Source: Bacteroidota bacterium (GTDB lineage Bacteria > Bacteroidota > Bacteroidia > Flavobacteriales > Flavobacteriaceae). From it: a DNA stretch of 33,735 nt. Every line of letters begins with the position of its first letter. The stretch's first letter is position 1. Location of the stretch: NCBI GenBank assembly GCA_947450355.1, contig CANFVB010000009.1, positions 1-33,735 on the forward strand, in the 5' to 3' direction. A model generated the notes under the pieces. That model made no database searches, was not told the origin of the DNA, and saw only the letters and a list, made by a program, of their open reading frames with translations. Positions 10,833 to 19,928 of the stretch are shown here, piece by piece. A program made the position numbers and the translations under genes.

Positions 10833-10860
10833 CATTGCGAGGCACGAAGCAATCTCGTCC
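10833..10860. repeat. CATTGCGAGGcACGAaGCAATCTCGT repeat fragment
   Basis: Same family as the CATTGCGAGGAACG module (reverse strand) in the 6.7-7.4 kb composite repeats. Confidence 0.6.
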
Positions 10861-10921
10861 TCTTATTTAGATTATTAATTTGATTTATTTTCCGAAGCTT
10901 TGCTTCGTTTTCTTTTTTTTG

Positions 10922-11062
10922 ACACAGATTTCACAGATTTTCACAGATTTTTGACTTTTTTAAATTTATCGAAGCAAAATATTTTTATTTCCCCGAATTT
11001 TTGTCACATTTTTTTTAGATTTTCTATTAATTGAATCTGTGGAAATCTGTGAAATCTGTGTT
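10922..11062. repeat. Inverted repeat ACACAGATTTCACAGATTTTCACAGA / TCTGTGGAAATCTGTGAAATCTGTGT
   Basis: Near-perfect ~26-nt arms separated by ~90 bp between two minus-strand genes. Confidence 0.85.
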
Positions 11063-11110
11063 AAAATTTACCATTACCTTTTATGGCTTTGTCCCGAGAT
11101 ACTTTATTTA

Positions 11111-11416
11111 TTAATTTGATTTTTCTATATTCAATGAAGCCAAATGGATGTGCGACATCGATTCTTGTTGCTCATTAAATGTTTTGACCAATTCGAAAAC
11201 GGCATCTACATTTTCCTTTTTTACAAAGGCATAAAACAAAATCGATTCGTTGATATTCATTTCGGATGCAAACCAATTGCTTTCCATCGCTTCTTCTGAT
11301 AAATCCTTGAATCCTTTTACTTCTTTGAAACTAAAGGTCTTTACCTCCCCTTTTTTAAGGATTTTCAACACATCTTTTTCAAATTCTTTGATTGCTGTTA
11401 TGATAAGTAGTTTCAT
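11111..11416 (-). CDS. Hypothetical ~100-aa soluble protein linked to the RND operon
   Basis: MKLLIITAIKEFEKDVLKILKKGEVKTFSFKEVKGFKDLSEEAMESNWFASEMNINESILFYAFVKKENVDAVFELVKTFNEQQ...; alternating strand/helix pattern. Confidence 0.7.
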   Translation of the reverse strand: MKLLIITAIKEFEKDVLKILKKGEVKTFSFKEVKGFKDLSEEAMESNWFASEMNINESILFYAFVKKENVDAVFELVKTFNEQQESMSHIHLASLNIEKSN

Positions 11417-11495
11417 ATATTTTTTGTTTAAGGTTTAAGGTTCAAAGTTTAGGTTTAAGGTTCTGCAACTTTAAACCTTAGACTTTAAACTATTT

Positions 11496-14400
11496 TTATT
11501 TTTCCCATTTTTTACGCTCCGTTATGTAATATATAATTGGCACCACTAATAAGGTTAATATTGTTGAAACTACAGCTCCAAACACTAACGAAATAGCCAA
11601 TCCTTGAAATATCGGGTCAAATAATATGATCGAAGCTCCAATAACTACCGCTCCCGTTGTCAATAAAATTGGTGTAGTTCTTACCGCTCCCGCTTCAATA
11701 ATTGCACGTTTCAAAGGAACTCCTTCATTCAATCGGATTTCGATAAAATCAATCAGCAATACCGAATTTCGAACCATAACTCCAGCCAAAGCAATCATTC
11801 CAATAAAAGAAGTGGCTGTAAAAAACGCACCCAATAACCAGTGTCCAAATACAATTCCGATTAACGATAATGGAATGGCAAGCATCATCACAATTGGTGT
11901 TTTGAAGTTTTGAAACCAACCCACAATCAGCATATAAATAATTACGATTACGACCATAAATGCCACACCCAAATCACGGAAAACTTCCAAAGTAATTTGC
12001 CATTCTCCATCCCATTTTACGGTGAAATCACTTTCATCTGAAGGTTGTTCCATATATAATTCATTGACTTTGTAGCCTTTTGGAACGTTCATTTTAGCCA
12101 ATTTCTCGTTCATTCCCAAAATAGCATAAACAGGACTTTCTAATCCACCAGCCATATCAGCCGTTACATAAACCACGCGTTTTTGATCTTTTCTGTAAAT
12201 GGTTTTCTGTAAAGTATCAATTTTTACTTTTACCAAATCACTCACGGGAATCATATTTCCTTGGCTTCCTTTTATTTTCAAATTTTGAATGTCTTGCAAG
12301 CTCGTTTTGTCTTTATCGTCAAGCGAAAGTACAATCCCAACATTGTCATTTGAATTTTCGTCATACAAATTTGAAACAGGATATTCTTTTAGTAAATACG
12401 TTAAGTTTCCAACCACTTGCTGCGGTGCAATACCGTTCAACATCGCTTTTTCCTTATCAACTTCTAATTTATATTCTGTTTGATTGTCTTCAACCATCCA
12501 ATCAATATCAACAATATCAGATGTTTTTTCCAAAATATCTTTCACCTGATGGGCTACTTTTATCTGATCTTTATAATTAGGACCGTAAATTTCAGCTACC
12601 AAAGTGGATAAAACAGGAGGTCCTGGCGGAACTTCGATAATTTTTACATTTGCACCATATTTCTTAGCAATCTTCTGAATTTCAGGACGCATCTCTTTTG
12701 CAATTTGGTGACTTTGCATTTTTCTTTCGTCTTTATGCAATAAATTTACCTGAATATCAGCCATATTACTTCCCCCACGCAAATCATAATGACGCACTAA
12801 TCCGTTGAAAGTAATCGGTGCCGATGTCCCAATATAATTCTGATAATCTACCACTTCGGGTTTAGTCGATAAATACTGTGCAATTTCTTTAGTCACCGCC
12901 GCAGTTCGTTCTAAAGTAGTTCCTTCGGGCATATCAACCACCACTTGGAATTCGTTTTTATTATCGAATGGCAACATTTTTACCACAACCGATTTAGTGA
13001 AAAACATCGTCACAGAACCTATCAGTAACAAAACAGTAATTCCTAAAAGAACACGTCTTTTCATACTACTTTCCAAAAAGGGATGCTCTAATTTATTGTA
13101 TATTTTGTAAATCCAACTCGTTTCTAAACCTTCGGCTACTTTATGTTCTTGCGATTCTTTTTCCTGTAATAAATGATACCCCAAATAAGGCGTCACGGTC
13201 AAAGCCACAAACAAAGATAAAATCATTGCAATCGAAGCACCAATCGGCATCGGACTCATATAAGGTCCCATCATTCCTGACACAAACGCCATTGGAAGTA
13301 TCGCTGCAATAACGGTAAATGTTGCTAAAATCGTTGGATTTCCTACTTCATTTATCGCATAAATTGCTGCTTGTTTAAACGGCAATCGCTTCATTTTGAA
13401 ATGACGGTGCATATTTTCGGCAATGATAATACTGTCATCGACCACAATTCCTACCACGAAAACCAAGGCAAAAAGTGTAATTCTATTTAGCGTATATCCC
13501 AATAAATAATAAGCAAATAAAGTCAAAGCAAATGTCAACGGAACAGAGAAAAACACCACCAATCCACCGCGCCATCCCATAGCTAACATCACCAAAAAGG
13601 TAACGGCAATAATGGCAATTCCCAAGTGCAGTAACAACTCTCCTACTTTATCCGAAGCCGTTTCTCCATAATTACGTGTCACTTCTACGTGAACATCATT
13701 TGGAATTAAACTCTTCTTTAATTGCTCAACTTTATCAATAATTTTAGCTGAAATTTTCATCGCATCAGCCCCTTTTACTTTTCCTATCGAAATCGTAACT
13801 GCTGGATATTCTGATTTAGCGGTTTTGAATTTTTCATTCGCTTTTCCGTATCCAAAAGACACATAACTTCTTGGTGTCGAAGCACCATCTTCAACCTTTG
13901 CCACTTGTTTTAAGTAAACGGGTCTGTTTTTATTCACCCCAACAACCAAGCTTTCCACATCTTCCGAAGACGATAAAAACTTCCCTGTGGTAACCAAATA
14001 TTCTTGGTCGTTTTTCACAAAACTACCCGACTGAGAACTTCCGTTATTCGCCTGAATCATTTGCATAATTCCCAAAGCATCCACGCCATTTTCGGCCATT
14101 TTATCTTTGTCAAGAATCACTTTTAGTTCTCTATTTCGACCACCAATTTCTCTGGTAATGGCAACGTCTTTTACTTTCTCTACTTCCGAAGTTACTTCTT
14201 CCGCAATTTGACGCAACTGAAAATCGTCCATTTTATCGCTCCAAAGTGTAATTCCAAGCATTGGAACATCATCAATCGAACGCGTTTTTACCACTGGTTT
14301 GTAAACGCCTTTTGGAAACATATCTTCGTGTTTCGCCAATTCGTCATACAATTTCACATACGAACGCTCCACGTCTTGTCCCACAAAAAACTGAACAATC

Positions 14401-14687
14401 AACATCGCCTGACCGTTCATAGCCATCGTATGCACGTGCTCCACGCCTTTTATATTCGAAATAATTTTCTCTAAAGGCTTCGCAACACGACTTTCCACTT
14501 CACTCGGACTCGCTCCTGGATAACCCACCATTACGTCGGCCATCGGAACAATAATCTGTGGCTCTTCCTCTCTCGGAATCAAAAATGAACTATAAACTCC
14601 AATAATCATCAAACCAACCATCAATAAAATGGTTAATTTCGAATTGATGAAAAACTGTGCAATTTTACCTGATATACCTTCTTGCAT
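11496..14687 (-). CDS. RND efflux permease (AcrB/CusA-like)
   Basis: 1063 aa; N-terminal TM, FLIPREEEPQI, VGYPGASPSEVESRVAKPLE, FALVFVVGIVVDDSIIIAENM, two large periplasmic loops. Confidence 0.95.
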   Translation of the reverse strand: MQEGISGKIAQFFINSKLTILLMVGLMIIGVYSSFLIPREEEPQIIVPMADVMVGYPGASPSEVESRVAKPLEKIISNIKGVEHVHTMAMNGQAMLIVQFFVGQDVERSYVKLYDELAKHEDMFPKGVYKPVVKTRSIDDVPMLGITLWSDKMDDFQLRQIAEEVTSEVEKVKDVAITREIGGRNRELKVILDKDKMAENGVDALGIMQMIQANNGSSQSGSFVKNDQEYLVTTGKFLSSSEDVESLVVGVNKNRPVYLKQVAKVEDGASTPRSYVSFGYGKANEKFKTAKSEYPAVTISIGKVKGADAMKISAKIIDKVEQLKKSLIPNDVHVEVTRNYGETASDKVGELLLHLGIAIIAVTFLVMLAMGWRGGLVVFFSVPLTFALTLFAYYLLGYTLNRITLFALVFVVGIVVDDSIIIAENMHRHFKMKRLPFKQAAIYAINEVGNPTILATFTVIAAILPMAFVSGMMGPYMSPMPIGASIAMILSLFVALTVTPYLGYHLLQEKESQEHKVAEGLETSWIYKIYNKLEHPFLESSMKRRVLLGITVLLLIGSVTMFFTKSVVVKMLPFDNKNEFQVVVDMPEGTTLERTAAVTKEIAQYLSTKPEVVDYQNYIGTSAPITFNGLVRHYDLRGGSNMADIQVNLLHKDERKMQSHQIAKEMRPEIQKIAKKYGANVKIIEVPPGPPVLSTLVAEIYGPNYKDQIKVAHQVKDILEKTSDIVDIDWMVEDNQTEYKLEVDKEKAMLNGIAPQQVVGNLTYLLKEYPVSNLYDENSNDNVGIVLSLDDKDKTSLQDIQNLKIKGSQGNMIPVSDLVKVKIDTLQKTIYRKDQKRVVYVTADMAGGLESPVYAILGMNEKLAKMNVPKGYKVNELYMEQPSDESDFTVKWDGEWQITLEVFRDLGVAFMVVIVIIYMLIVGWFQNFKTPIVMMLAIPLSLIGIVFGHWLLGAFFTATSFIGMIALAGVMVRNSVLLIDFIEIRLNEGVPLKRAIIEAGAVRTTPILLTTGAVVIGASIILFDPIFQGLAISLVFGAVVSTILTLLVVPIIYYITERKKWEK

Positions 14688-14692
14688 GATAA

Positions 14693-14730
14693 TAGCCCCC
14701 TAACCCCCAAAGGGGGAATTGAACGGGGTG
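14693..14730. repeat. TAGCCCCCTAACCCCCAAAGGGGG palindromic repeat
   Basis: tagccccctaaCCCCCaaaGGGGGaattgaacggggtg in the gap between the HlyD and RND genes. Confidence 0.8.
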
Positions 14731-14756
14731 ATTTTATAAGTTAATACTAATTTAAT

Positions 14757-15881
14757 TTACAATTTTTGTGAACTCTCGTCTCCCTTCCCTTCGGGAAGGG
14801 CTGGGGATGGGATTACCTTCACTCCGTTATACAACTTCCCATCTGCTGAAACAATATAATTTTCCATAGCCGATAATCCTGATAAAACTTCCACCTGACT
14901 ACCAAAAGTTTTTCCGATTCGCAACCATCTCAAAATAGCAACATTCCCTGTTCCTACAGTATAAATCCCAGATAATTGTCCTTGTTTTACCAAAGTAGTT
15001 TCGGGAATTAAAACCATTTCATTTGATATAGTTTCCACTTTATTAGCCACTGGAAATTGAACATTTACAAACATTCCTGACAAAATAGAAGCGTCTGTTT
15101 TATCTAAATTAATTTTCACTAAATATTGTCCTCCTGTATTCGTAGCCGACGAACTTACTTCGCTTACTTTTCCGTTTACATTTTTATTTGAAGATTTTAC
15201 CAATACATTCACGGCCATTCCTTTTTTGATAGTAGCAATATCATTTTCCGAAACCATTGCTGTAACTTGCAATCTCGAAGCGCCTTCAACACTTACTAAA
15301 GGCATTCCAGGATTCGCCATATCACCTTCTTTTACAAAAGTATTGGTCACCACTCCAGAAAACGGAGCTGTAATATTCGAATACGAAAACTGTGCAATCA
15401 CTTCGTTACGCATTTGCTTTGCTCCTTCTAAACCCGCTTTTGCCATTTCGTAACGCGCCGTCATATCGTCCAATTCTTTTTGAGAAGCACTTTGTTGCTT
15501 GAACAAATTCACAAATCGATCGTAATCTTTTTTAGCATTGTTATACCCAGCAGTGGCTTGCAAAATACTAGCATCTACTTGTGCTTTTTTAGCTTGCAAA
15601 TCAGAATTATTGATGCTTACTAATAATTGTCCCGCATTGACTTTTTGTCCTACTTGAACGTGAATTTTTGTTACAAAACCCATCATTCTAGTACTTAAGT
15701 TGGCACTGTTTTCGGCTTCAATTTTTCCACTTGCCGTTACAAAAGGACTGTTATTGTTTTCTGAAATCCCACTTACTTTTACAGCAATTGCAGGTTCATT
15801 TACTAAAGCTTCTTTGTTTTCCTTTCCGCAGGCAACTAATAAAAGGGAAGAAATTGTGAGTATTGTGATTATTTTTTTCAT
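14757..15881 (-). CDS. RND efflux periplasmic adaptor (HlyD/MFP family)
   Basis: 374 aa, lipoprotein signal SLLLVACG, VTASGKIEAENSANLSTRMMGFVTKIHVQVGQKVNAGQLLVSI. Confidence 0.93.
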   Translation of the reverse strand: MKKIITILTISSLLLVACGKENKEALVNEPAIAVKVSGISENNNSPFVTASGKIEAENSANLSTRMMGFVTKIHVQVGQKVNAGQLLVSINNSDLQAKKAQVDASILQATAGYNNAKKDYDRFVNLFKQQSASQKELDDMTARYEMAKAGLEGAKQMRNEVIAQFSYSNITAPFSGVVTNTFVKEGDMANPGMPLVSVEGASRLQVTAMVSENDIATIKKGMAVNVLVKSSNKNVNGKVSEVSSSATNTGGQYLVKINLDKTDASILSGMFVNVQFPVANKVETISNEMVLIPETTLVKQGQLSGIYTVGTGNVAILRWLRIGKTFGSQVEVLSGLSAMENYIVSADGKLYNGVKVIPSPALPEGKGDESSQKL

Positions 15882-15908
15882 ATTTTTATTTGTTTTGTTG
15901 GTTCTTAT

Positions 15909-15982
15909 CCTGCAAGGTCTTTTTTTGACCTTGTAGGTATCGTTTTGTTCTCATACCTACAAGGTTTTGGAAACCTTGCAGG
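15909..15982. repeat. Nested palindromic repeat CCTGCAAGG...CCTTGCAGG, copy 1
   Basis: CCTGCAAGGTctttttttgACCTTGTAGGTAT-cgttttgttctc-ATACCTACAAGGTtttggaAACCTTGCAGG. Confidence 0.85.
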
Positions 15983-15995
15983 AGAGGAGAAATGC

Positions 15996-17309
15996 TTACT
16001 TCGTTAAAAATTGTAAATACTGTTGTGTAAAATTATATTCGAAAACCGCCTGTAAAAATTCCAATTCTTTTTGAGCCGTTTGAGTTTCTGATTGCAATAA
16101 ATCGGTAGTTTTTTCTAATCCTTGTGTAAAACGATTGCTGCGAATTCGGTACGCTTCTTGCGATTGTTCCAAAGCCAATTTCGAAAGATTCACTTTGTTT
16201 TCGGCATCTTTCAAAAGACGATTGGTTTTGTTTAATTCCAATTGGCTTTGCGATTTATATTGATGCATTTCGATTTCCGACTTTTGGAATTCTGCTTTGG
16301 CTTTTTCCATTTTTCCAATCGATTTATAACCATCAAACACATTCAATGACAATTGCATTCCAACCAAATAACCTTTTGCAGCAGTTCCAAAAAGGGTTCT
16401 GTCATACAATTCATAACTACCAAAAGCATTCAATCTCGGCAAGAAATTCATTTTGCTGGAAACATACATTTTCTGGTAGGCTCCAGAAGATTTCGACATC
16501 GCTTGGATGTCTTTCCTATTTTCTGAAAGTGTGGTGTTTATAGTTTCCGTTACAATCGTATTTTCTAATTCCTCAAGAGGTTTGTAGATCTTATTCGTTG
16601 GATCTTCATTCAATAGAACCGCTAAATAATCCGAGGCGTTTTGCACGTTACTTTTGGCATATTGCAACTGATTTTTAATTTCATTTACACGAACCTGAAC
16701 CGACAACAAATCAGTTTTCTGAAGGATTCCTTGCTTGAAATAGTTTTCAATCAGTTTCAAATTGGCATCAGCCGTTTTATTTGCTTTTTCTAAAACTTTT
16801 ACCGCTTTATAACCCAATTGCAATTGCATAAAAGCCTTATTTACTTCTAATTGCAAATATTCTTTGGTACGTTCTGTTTGCAATTGATAGGCTTCCATTT
16901 TAAATTTAGCCGCTTGTCGTCCATACAAACCATCTACATTAATTAAGGGTTGTAAAACTTCAATTTTAGTAGCAAAGTTCTTGGTTTTGGCAGGATCATT
17001 CAATAACGCAGGATTAAAATCCGATGCCGAAAGAATTTCTTGATTCAGTTTAGAACCAAAAGCCATCAAAGGATTTGTAGTTGACATTGCGGTGTGCGAA
17101 GCAGAAATAGTAGGCAAAAAAAGTGCGTTCGATTGTCTGTAATCCGCTTGTGCCGATTTTAATTCCTGATTTGCAATCTTGATTTGCAAGTTTTTATCGG
17201 AAGCTTTTTGCCAAATATCTTTCTTGGAAATAGCCAACGTATCTTGACCAAAACCCAAAGTCGATATAGAAATAGTTCCTAAAAGCAATAGTACATTTAA
17301 TTTCCTCAT
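15996..17309 (-). CDS. TolC-family outer membrane efflux protein
   Basis: MRKLNVLLLLGTISISTLGFGQDTLAIS...; outer-membrane-factor helices. The upstream ORF Met at 17336 overlaps the candidate -7 element TATCTTTG (17334-17341), so 17309 is preferred. Confidence 0.9.
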   Translation of the reverse strand: MRKLNVLLLLGTISISTLGFGQDTLAISKKDIWQKASDKNLQIKIANQELKSAQADYRQSNALFLPTISASHTAMSTTNPLMAFGSKLNQEILSASDFNPALLNDPAKTKNFATKIEVLQPLINVDGLYGRQAAKFKMEAYQLQTERTKEYLQLEVNKAFMQLQLGYKAVKVLEKANKTADANLKLIENYFKQGILQKTDLLSVQVRVNEIKNQLQYAKSNVQNASDYLAVLLNEDPTNKIYKPLEELENTIVTETINTTLSENRKDIQAMSKSSGAYQKMYVSSKMNFLPRLNAFGSYELYDRTLFGTAAKGYLVGMQLSLNVFDGYKSIGKMEKAKAEFQKSEIEMHQYKSQSQLELNKTNRLLKDAENKVNLSKLALEQSQEAYRIRSNRFTQGLEKTTDLLQSETQTAQKELEFLQAVFEYNFTQQYLQFLTK

Positions 17310-17333
17310 AATTGTTTTATCTGAATTATAAGG

Positions 17334-17377
17334 CAAAGATATATTAGCAAATAAAGGTGCACAGTAACAAGTGTTAC
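17334..17377 (-). promoter_or_regulatory. Candidate promoter: GTAACA-AG-TGTTAC palindrome (17364-17377) plus TAnnTTTG -7 element (17334-17341)
   Basis: A 21-nt motif CACAGTAACAAGTGTTACATA (17360-17380) recurs upstream of the SQR-like gene with one mismatch and the same spacing to TAnnTTTG. Confidence 0.6.
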
Positions 17378-17426
17378 ATAAGGAAATATTTTTTAAAAGA
17401 AATTAAATTCAACATAAACCAGTAAC

Positions 17427-18551
17427 CTAATTTACTTTTTTATAACTCCAAACCGCAATTCCATTCAAGGCAAAAGCATAGAAAACAATTATGAAAAACG
17501 GTCTTGAAATATCCGAAAACGTAGCACCTTTCAGCATAACCATTCTGATAATTTCCACAAAATACCGGATTGGATTTAGCAAAGTTAAATTTTGTGCCCA
17601 AACTGGCATACTTTCAATTGGTGTGAATAATCCGCTCATCAAGATGAAAACCACCGAGAAAAACCAAGCTATAAACATCGCTTGTTGTTGCGTGTCGGAA
17701 TGGTTGGAAATGATTAATCCAATACCAAGAATTACCAATAAATAAACCGCAGTAAAGAAATAAATCAAGCCAATGTTTCCTAATATAGGAACGCTGAAAA
17801 CAACTTTGGCAATAATTAAACCCACAGTCAAAATGACTAATCCCAAAACCCAAAACGGAAACAATTTCCCAACAATGAATTGGTATTTCTTGATGGGCGT
17901 TACATTGATTTGTTCTAAAGTGCCAATTTCCTTTTCGCGAACGACATTCATAGACGATAAAAAAAGTGTGAGCATAGTAACCAATAACACCAAAATTCCA
18001 GGAACCATAAAGGTTTTATAATTCAGTGTATTGTTGTACCAAAAGGAAGGAATCGTAACAATAGTAACTGGTCGCACGTAATCGACTTCGTTGTATTGAT
18101 ACAATTGGGTTTGGATTTTTTGATTAAAACCATTTATGATTTGCGAAATATACACATTCTCCACTCCTGCCGCAGCTCCGTCAATGGCGTTAATGCTTAC
18201 GGATAAATTGGTTCCGTTTTCTTTGATTAAATCGCGTTCGAAATGATTTGGGATTTCAAGAATGACATCGACTTTTCCGGTTTGCATTTGAAAATCGGCT
18301 TCTTTTTTAGAAGGAAAACTTTCGATGATATTGAAATAATTAGAGGCTTGGAATTTCGAGATTAATTCTCTGGAAGCCGCAGAATGGTCGTTATCGATAT
18401 AGGAAAACTTAATGTTTTTGATTTCAAAACTGGCGGCATTCGATAAAATTAGCAATTGCAATAAAGGCAATACAAATATAATAGGAAGCATTGCTTTATT
18501 TCTAAAGATTTGGCGGAATTCCTTTTGGACGATGAAGCGTATTGTTTTCAT
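17427..18551 (-). CDS. ABC-2 type transporter permease (YbhR/YbhS-like)
   Basis: 374 aa; FIVQKEFRQIFRNKAMLPIIFVLPLLQLLILSNAASFEIKNI, VREKEIGTLEQINVTPIKKYQFIVGKLFPF. Confidence 0.93.
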   Translation of the reverse strand: MKTIRFIVQKEFRQIFRNKAMLPIIFVLPLLQLLILSNAASFEIKNIKFSYIDNDHSAASRELISKFQASNYFNIIESFPSKKEADFQMQTGKVDVILEIPNHFERDLIKENGTNLSVSINAIDGAAAGVENVYISQIINGFNQKIQTQLYQYNEVDYVRPVTIVTIPSFWYNNTLNYKTFMVPGILVLLVTMLTLFLSSMNVVREKEIGTLEQINVTPIKKYQFIVGKLFPFWVLGLVILTVGLIIAKVVFSVPILGNIGLIYFFTAVYLLVILGIGLIISNHSDTQQQAMFIAWFFSVVFILMSGLFTPIESMPVWAQNLTLLNPIRYFVEIIRMVMLKGATFSDISRPFFIIVFYAFALNGIAVWSYKKVN

Positions 18552-18563
18552 AATTTCTGTTTT

Positions 18564-18642
18564 CCTGCAAGGTTTCCGAAACCTTGTAGGTGTTTTTGAA
18601 TCTTTATTTTATACCTACAAGGTTAAAAAAAAACCTTGCAGG
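18564..18642. repeat. Nested palindromic repeat CCTGCAAGG...CCTTGCAGG, copy 2
   Basis: CCTGCAAGGTttccgaAACCTTGTAGGTg...ATACCTACAAGGTTaaaaaaAAACCTTGCAGG; same architecture as 15909-15982. Confidence 0.85.
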
Positions 18643-18662
18643 ATATTTATTCCGGGATTTCA

Positions 18663-18746
18663 TAGCCCTGATTGCAGTGAAAATCCTTTTGGTTTTTTCT
18701 TTAAAAACCAAAAGATTGTAACGGAAAGCAGGAAATAGCTCCTAAA
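18663..18746 (-). repeat. TAGCCCyGAT...GCTCCTAA structured element, copy 3
   Basis: TAGCCCTGATTGCAGTGAAAATC-CTTTTGGTTTTTtctttAAAAACCAAAAG-ATTGTAACGGAAAGCAGGAAATAGCTCCTAAA; ends 2 bp from the stop codon of the 18749 CDS. Confidence 0.8.
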
Positions 18747-18748
18747 AA

Positions 18749-19855
18749 TCATTCTAATCTTATTTTATATTTTTTGATGCTTATGGCGATGAAAAAAACC
18801 GTCATTCCGATAAGAATTAAGGTCTCTTTCCAGATTACATTTAGCGTTGCTCCCTTGAGTAATATGGCTTTGATGATGATGATGAACCACTTGGCGGGGA
18901 TAATATTACTCATAATTTGCAAGGGCAGCGGCATACTGGAAATGGGGAAAATGAAGCCTGAAAGTATGATTACGGGCAGCATTAATCCCATTAAAGAGAG
19001 CATCATTGCGGTTTGTTGCGAATTGGAAACGGTCGAAATTAAGATGCCCAAAGAAAGTGCCGTGGTGATGAATAAAACGCTTTCGAAAGCCAATAGAAAC
19101 AGGTTTCCTTCGACGGGCATTTTGAACACAAAAAAGCCTAAAAGTAGGATGATTGCGGCGTTGATTATGGACAAAAAGATGTATGGAAATACTTTTCCGA
19201 TGATGACTTGAAACGGTTTTATGGGCGAAACTAAAAGGACTTCCATCGTGCCTAATTCTTTTTCGCGGGTGATGGAAATGGACGTCATCATTGCCGAAAC
19301 GAGCATCAAAATTATGGTCATTACTCCGGGAACAAAGGTGAAAACGCTTTTTAATTCGGAATTGTAATAGAGCTGGGTTTGCGTTTGTATTTGGTGACTT
19401 GGCGTGTTATTTTTATTGATTTCTTGGGTGTAATTCAGCAAAATTGCATTGATGTAATTGGTGATTGTATTGGCAACATTTGGATCTGTAGCGTCTGTAA
19501 TGACTTGGATTTTAGCTTGTTTTTGCGTTTGCATATTTTTGATAAAATCTTTTTCAAATACCAAAACGGCTTTTACTTTTCCTTTTTTGAAAACACTTTC
19601 GATTTGGTTTTCATTGGTTATCGCTTCATTGATTTTAAAATAGTTGGAAGCACTTATTTTAGCAATAACTTTATGTGTTTCGGAATCCTGAGATTTATCC
19701 AAAATGGCAATATTTACGTTGTTGATTTCGTTTGTAATGGCGAAACCAAACAACATAATTTGGGCAATTGGCATTCCAAAAAGGATGAACATAGTTCGTT
19801 TATCACGAAAAATGTGATAGAATTCTTTTGTTACAAAACCGATGAATCTTTTCAT
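18749..19855 (-). CDS. ABC-2 type transporter permease (YbhR/YbhS-like)
   Basis: MKRFIGFVTKEFYHIFRDKRTMFILFGMPIAQIMLFGFAITNEINNVNIAILDKS...; start at the internal Met (19855) matches the paralogue's N-terminus. Confidence 0.93.
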   Translation of the reverse strand: MKRFIGFVTKEFYHIFRDKRTMFILFGMPIAQIMLFGFAITNEINNVNIAILDKSQDSETHKVIAKISASNYFKINEAITNENQIESVFKKGKVKAVLVFEKDFIKNMQTQKQAKIQVITDATDPNVANTITNYINAILLNYTQEINKNNTPSHQIQTQTQLYYNSELKSVFTFVPGVMTIILMLVSAMMTSISITREKELGTMEVLLVSPIKPFQVIIGKVFPYIFLSIINAAIILLLGFFVFKMPVEGNLFLLAFESVLFITTALSLGILISTVSNSQQTAMMLSLMGLMLPVIILSGFIFPISSMPLPLQIMSNIIPAKWFIIIIKAILLKGATLNVIWKETLILIGMTVFFIAISIKKYKIRLE

Positions 19856-19906
19856 TTTTTTATTTTTTAACCACAAAGACACAAAATCTCGAAGGTTCTT
19901 TTTATT

Positions 19907-19928
19907 CCCCCTTCGGGGGTTAGGGGGC
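19907..19928. repeat. CCCCCTTCGGGGGTTAGGGGGC palindromic repeat supplying a stop codon
   Basis: CCCCCttcGGGGG hairpin; the TAA stop of the 19920 CDS lies inside it. Confidence 0.8.

Noticed and set aside
10922-11062. Inverted repeat as insertion sequence ends
   Set aside because: There is no transposase ORF between the arms and no clear target duplication; it resembles other intergenic CACAGATTT repeats in the window.
17310-17336. Upstream start for the TolC-like protein at 17336
   Set aside because: It would overlap the candidate -7 element TATCTTTG; the signal peptide starts naturally at MRKLNVLLLL.
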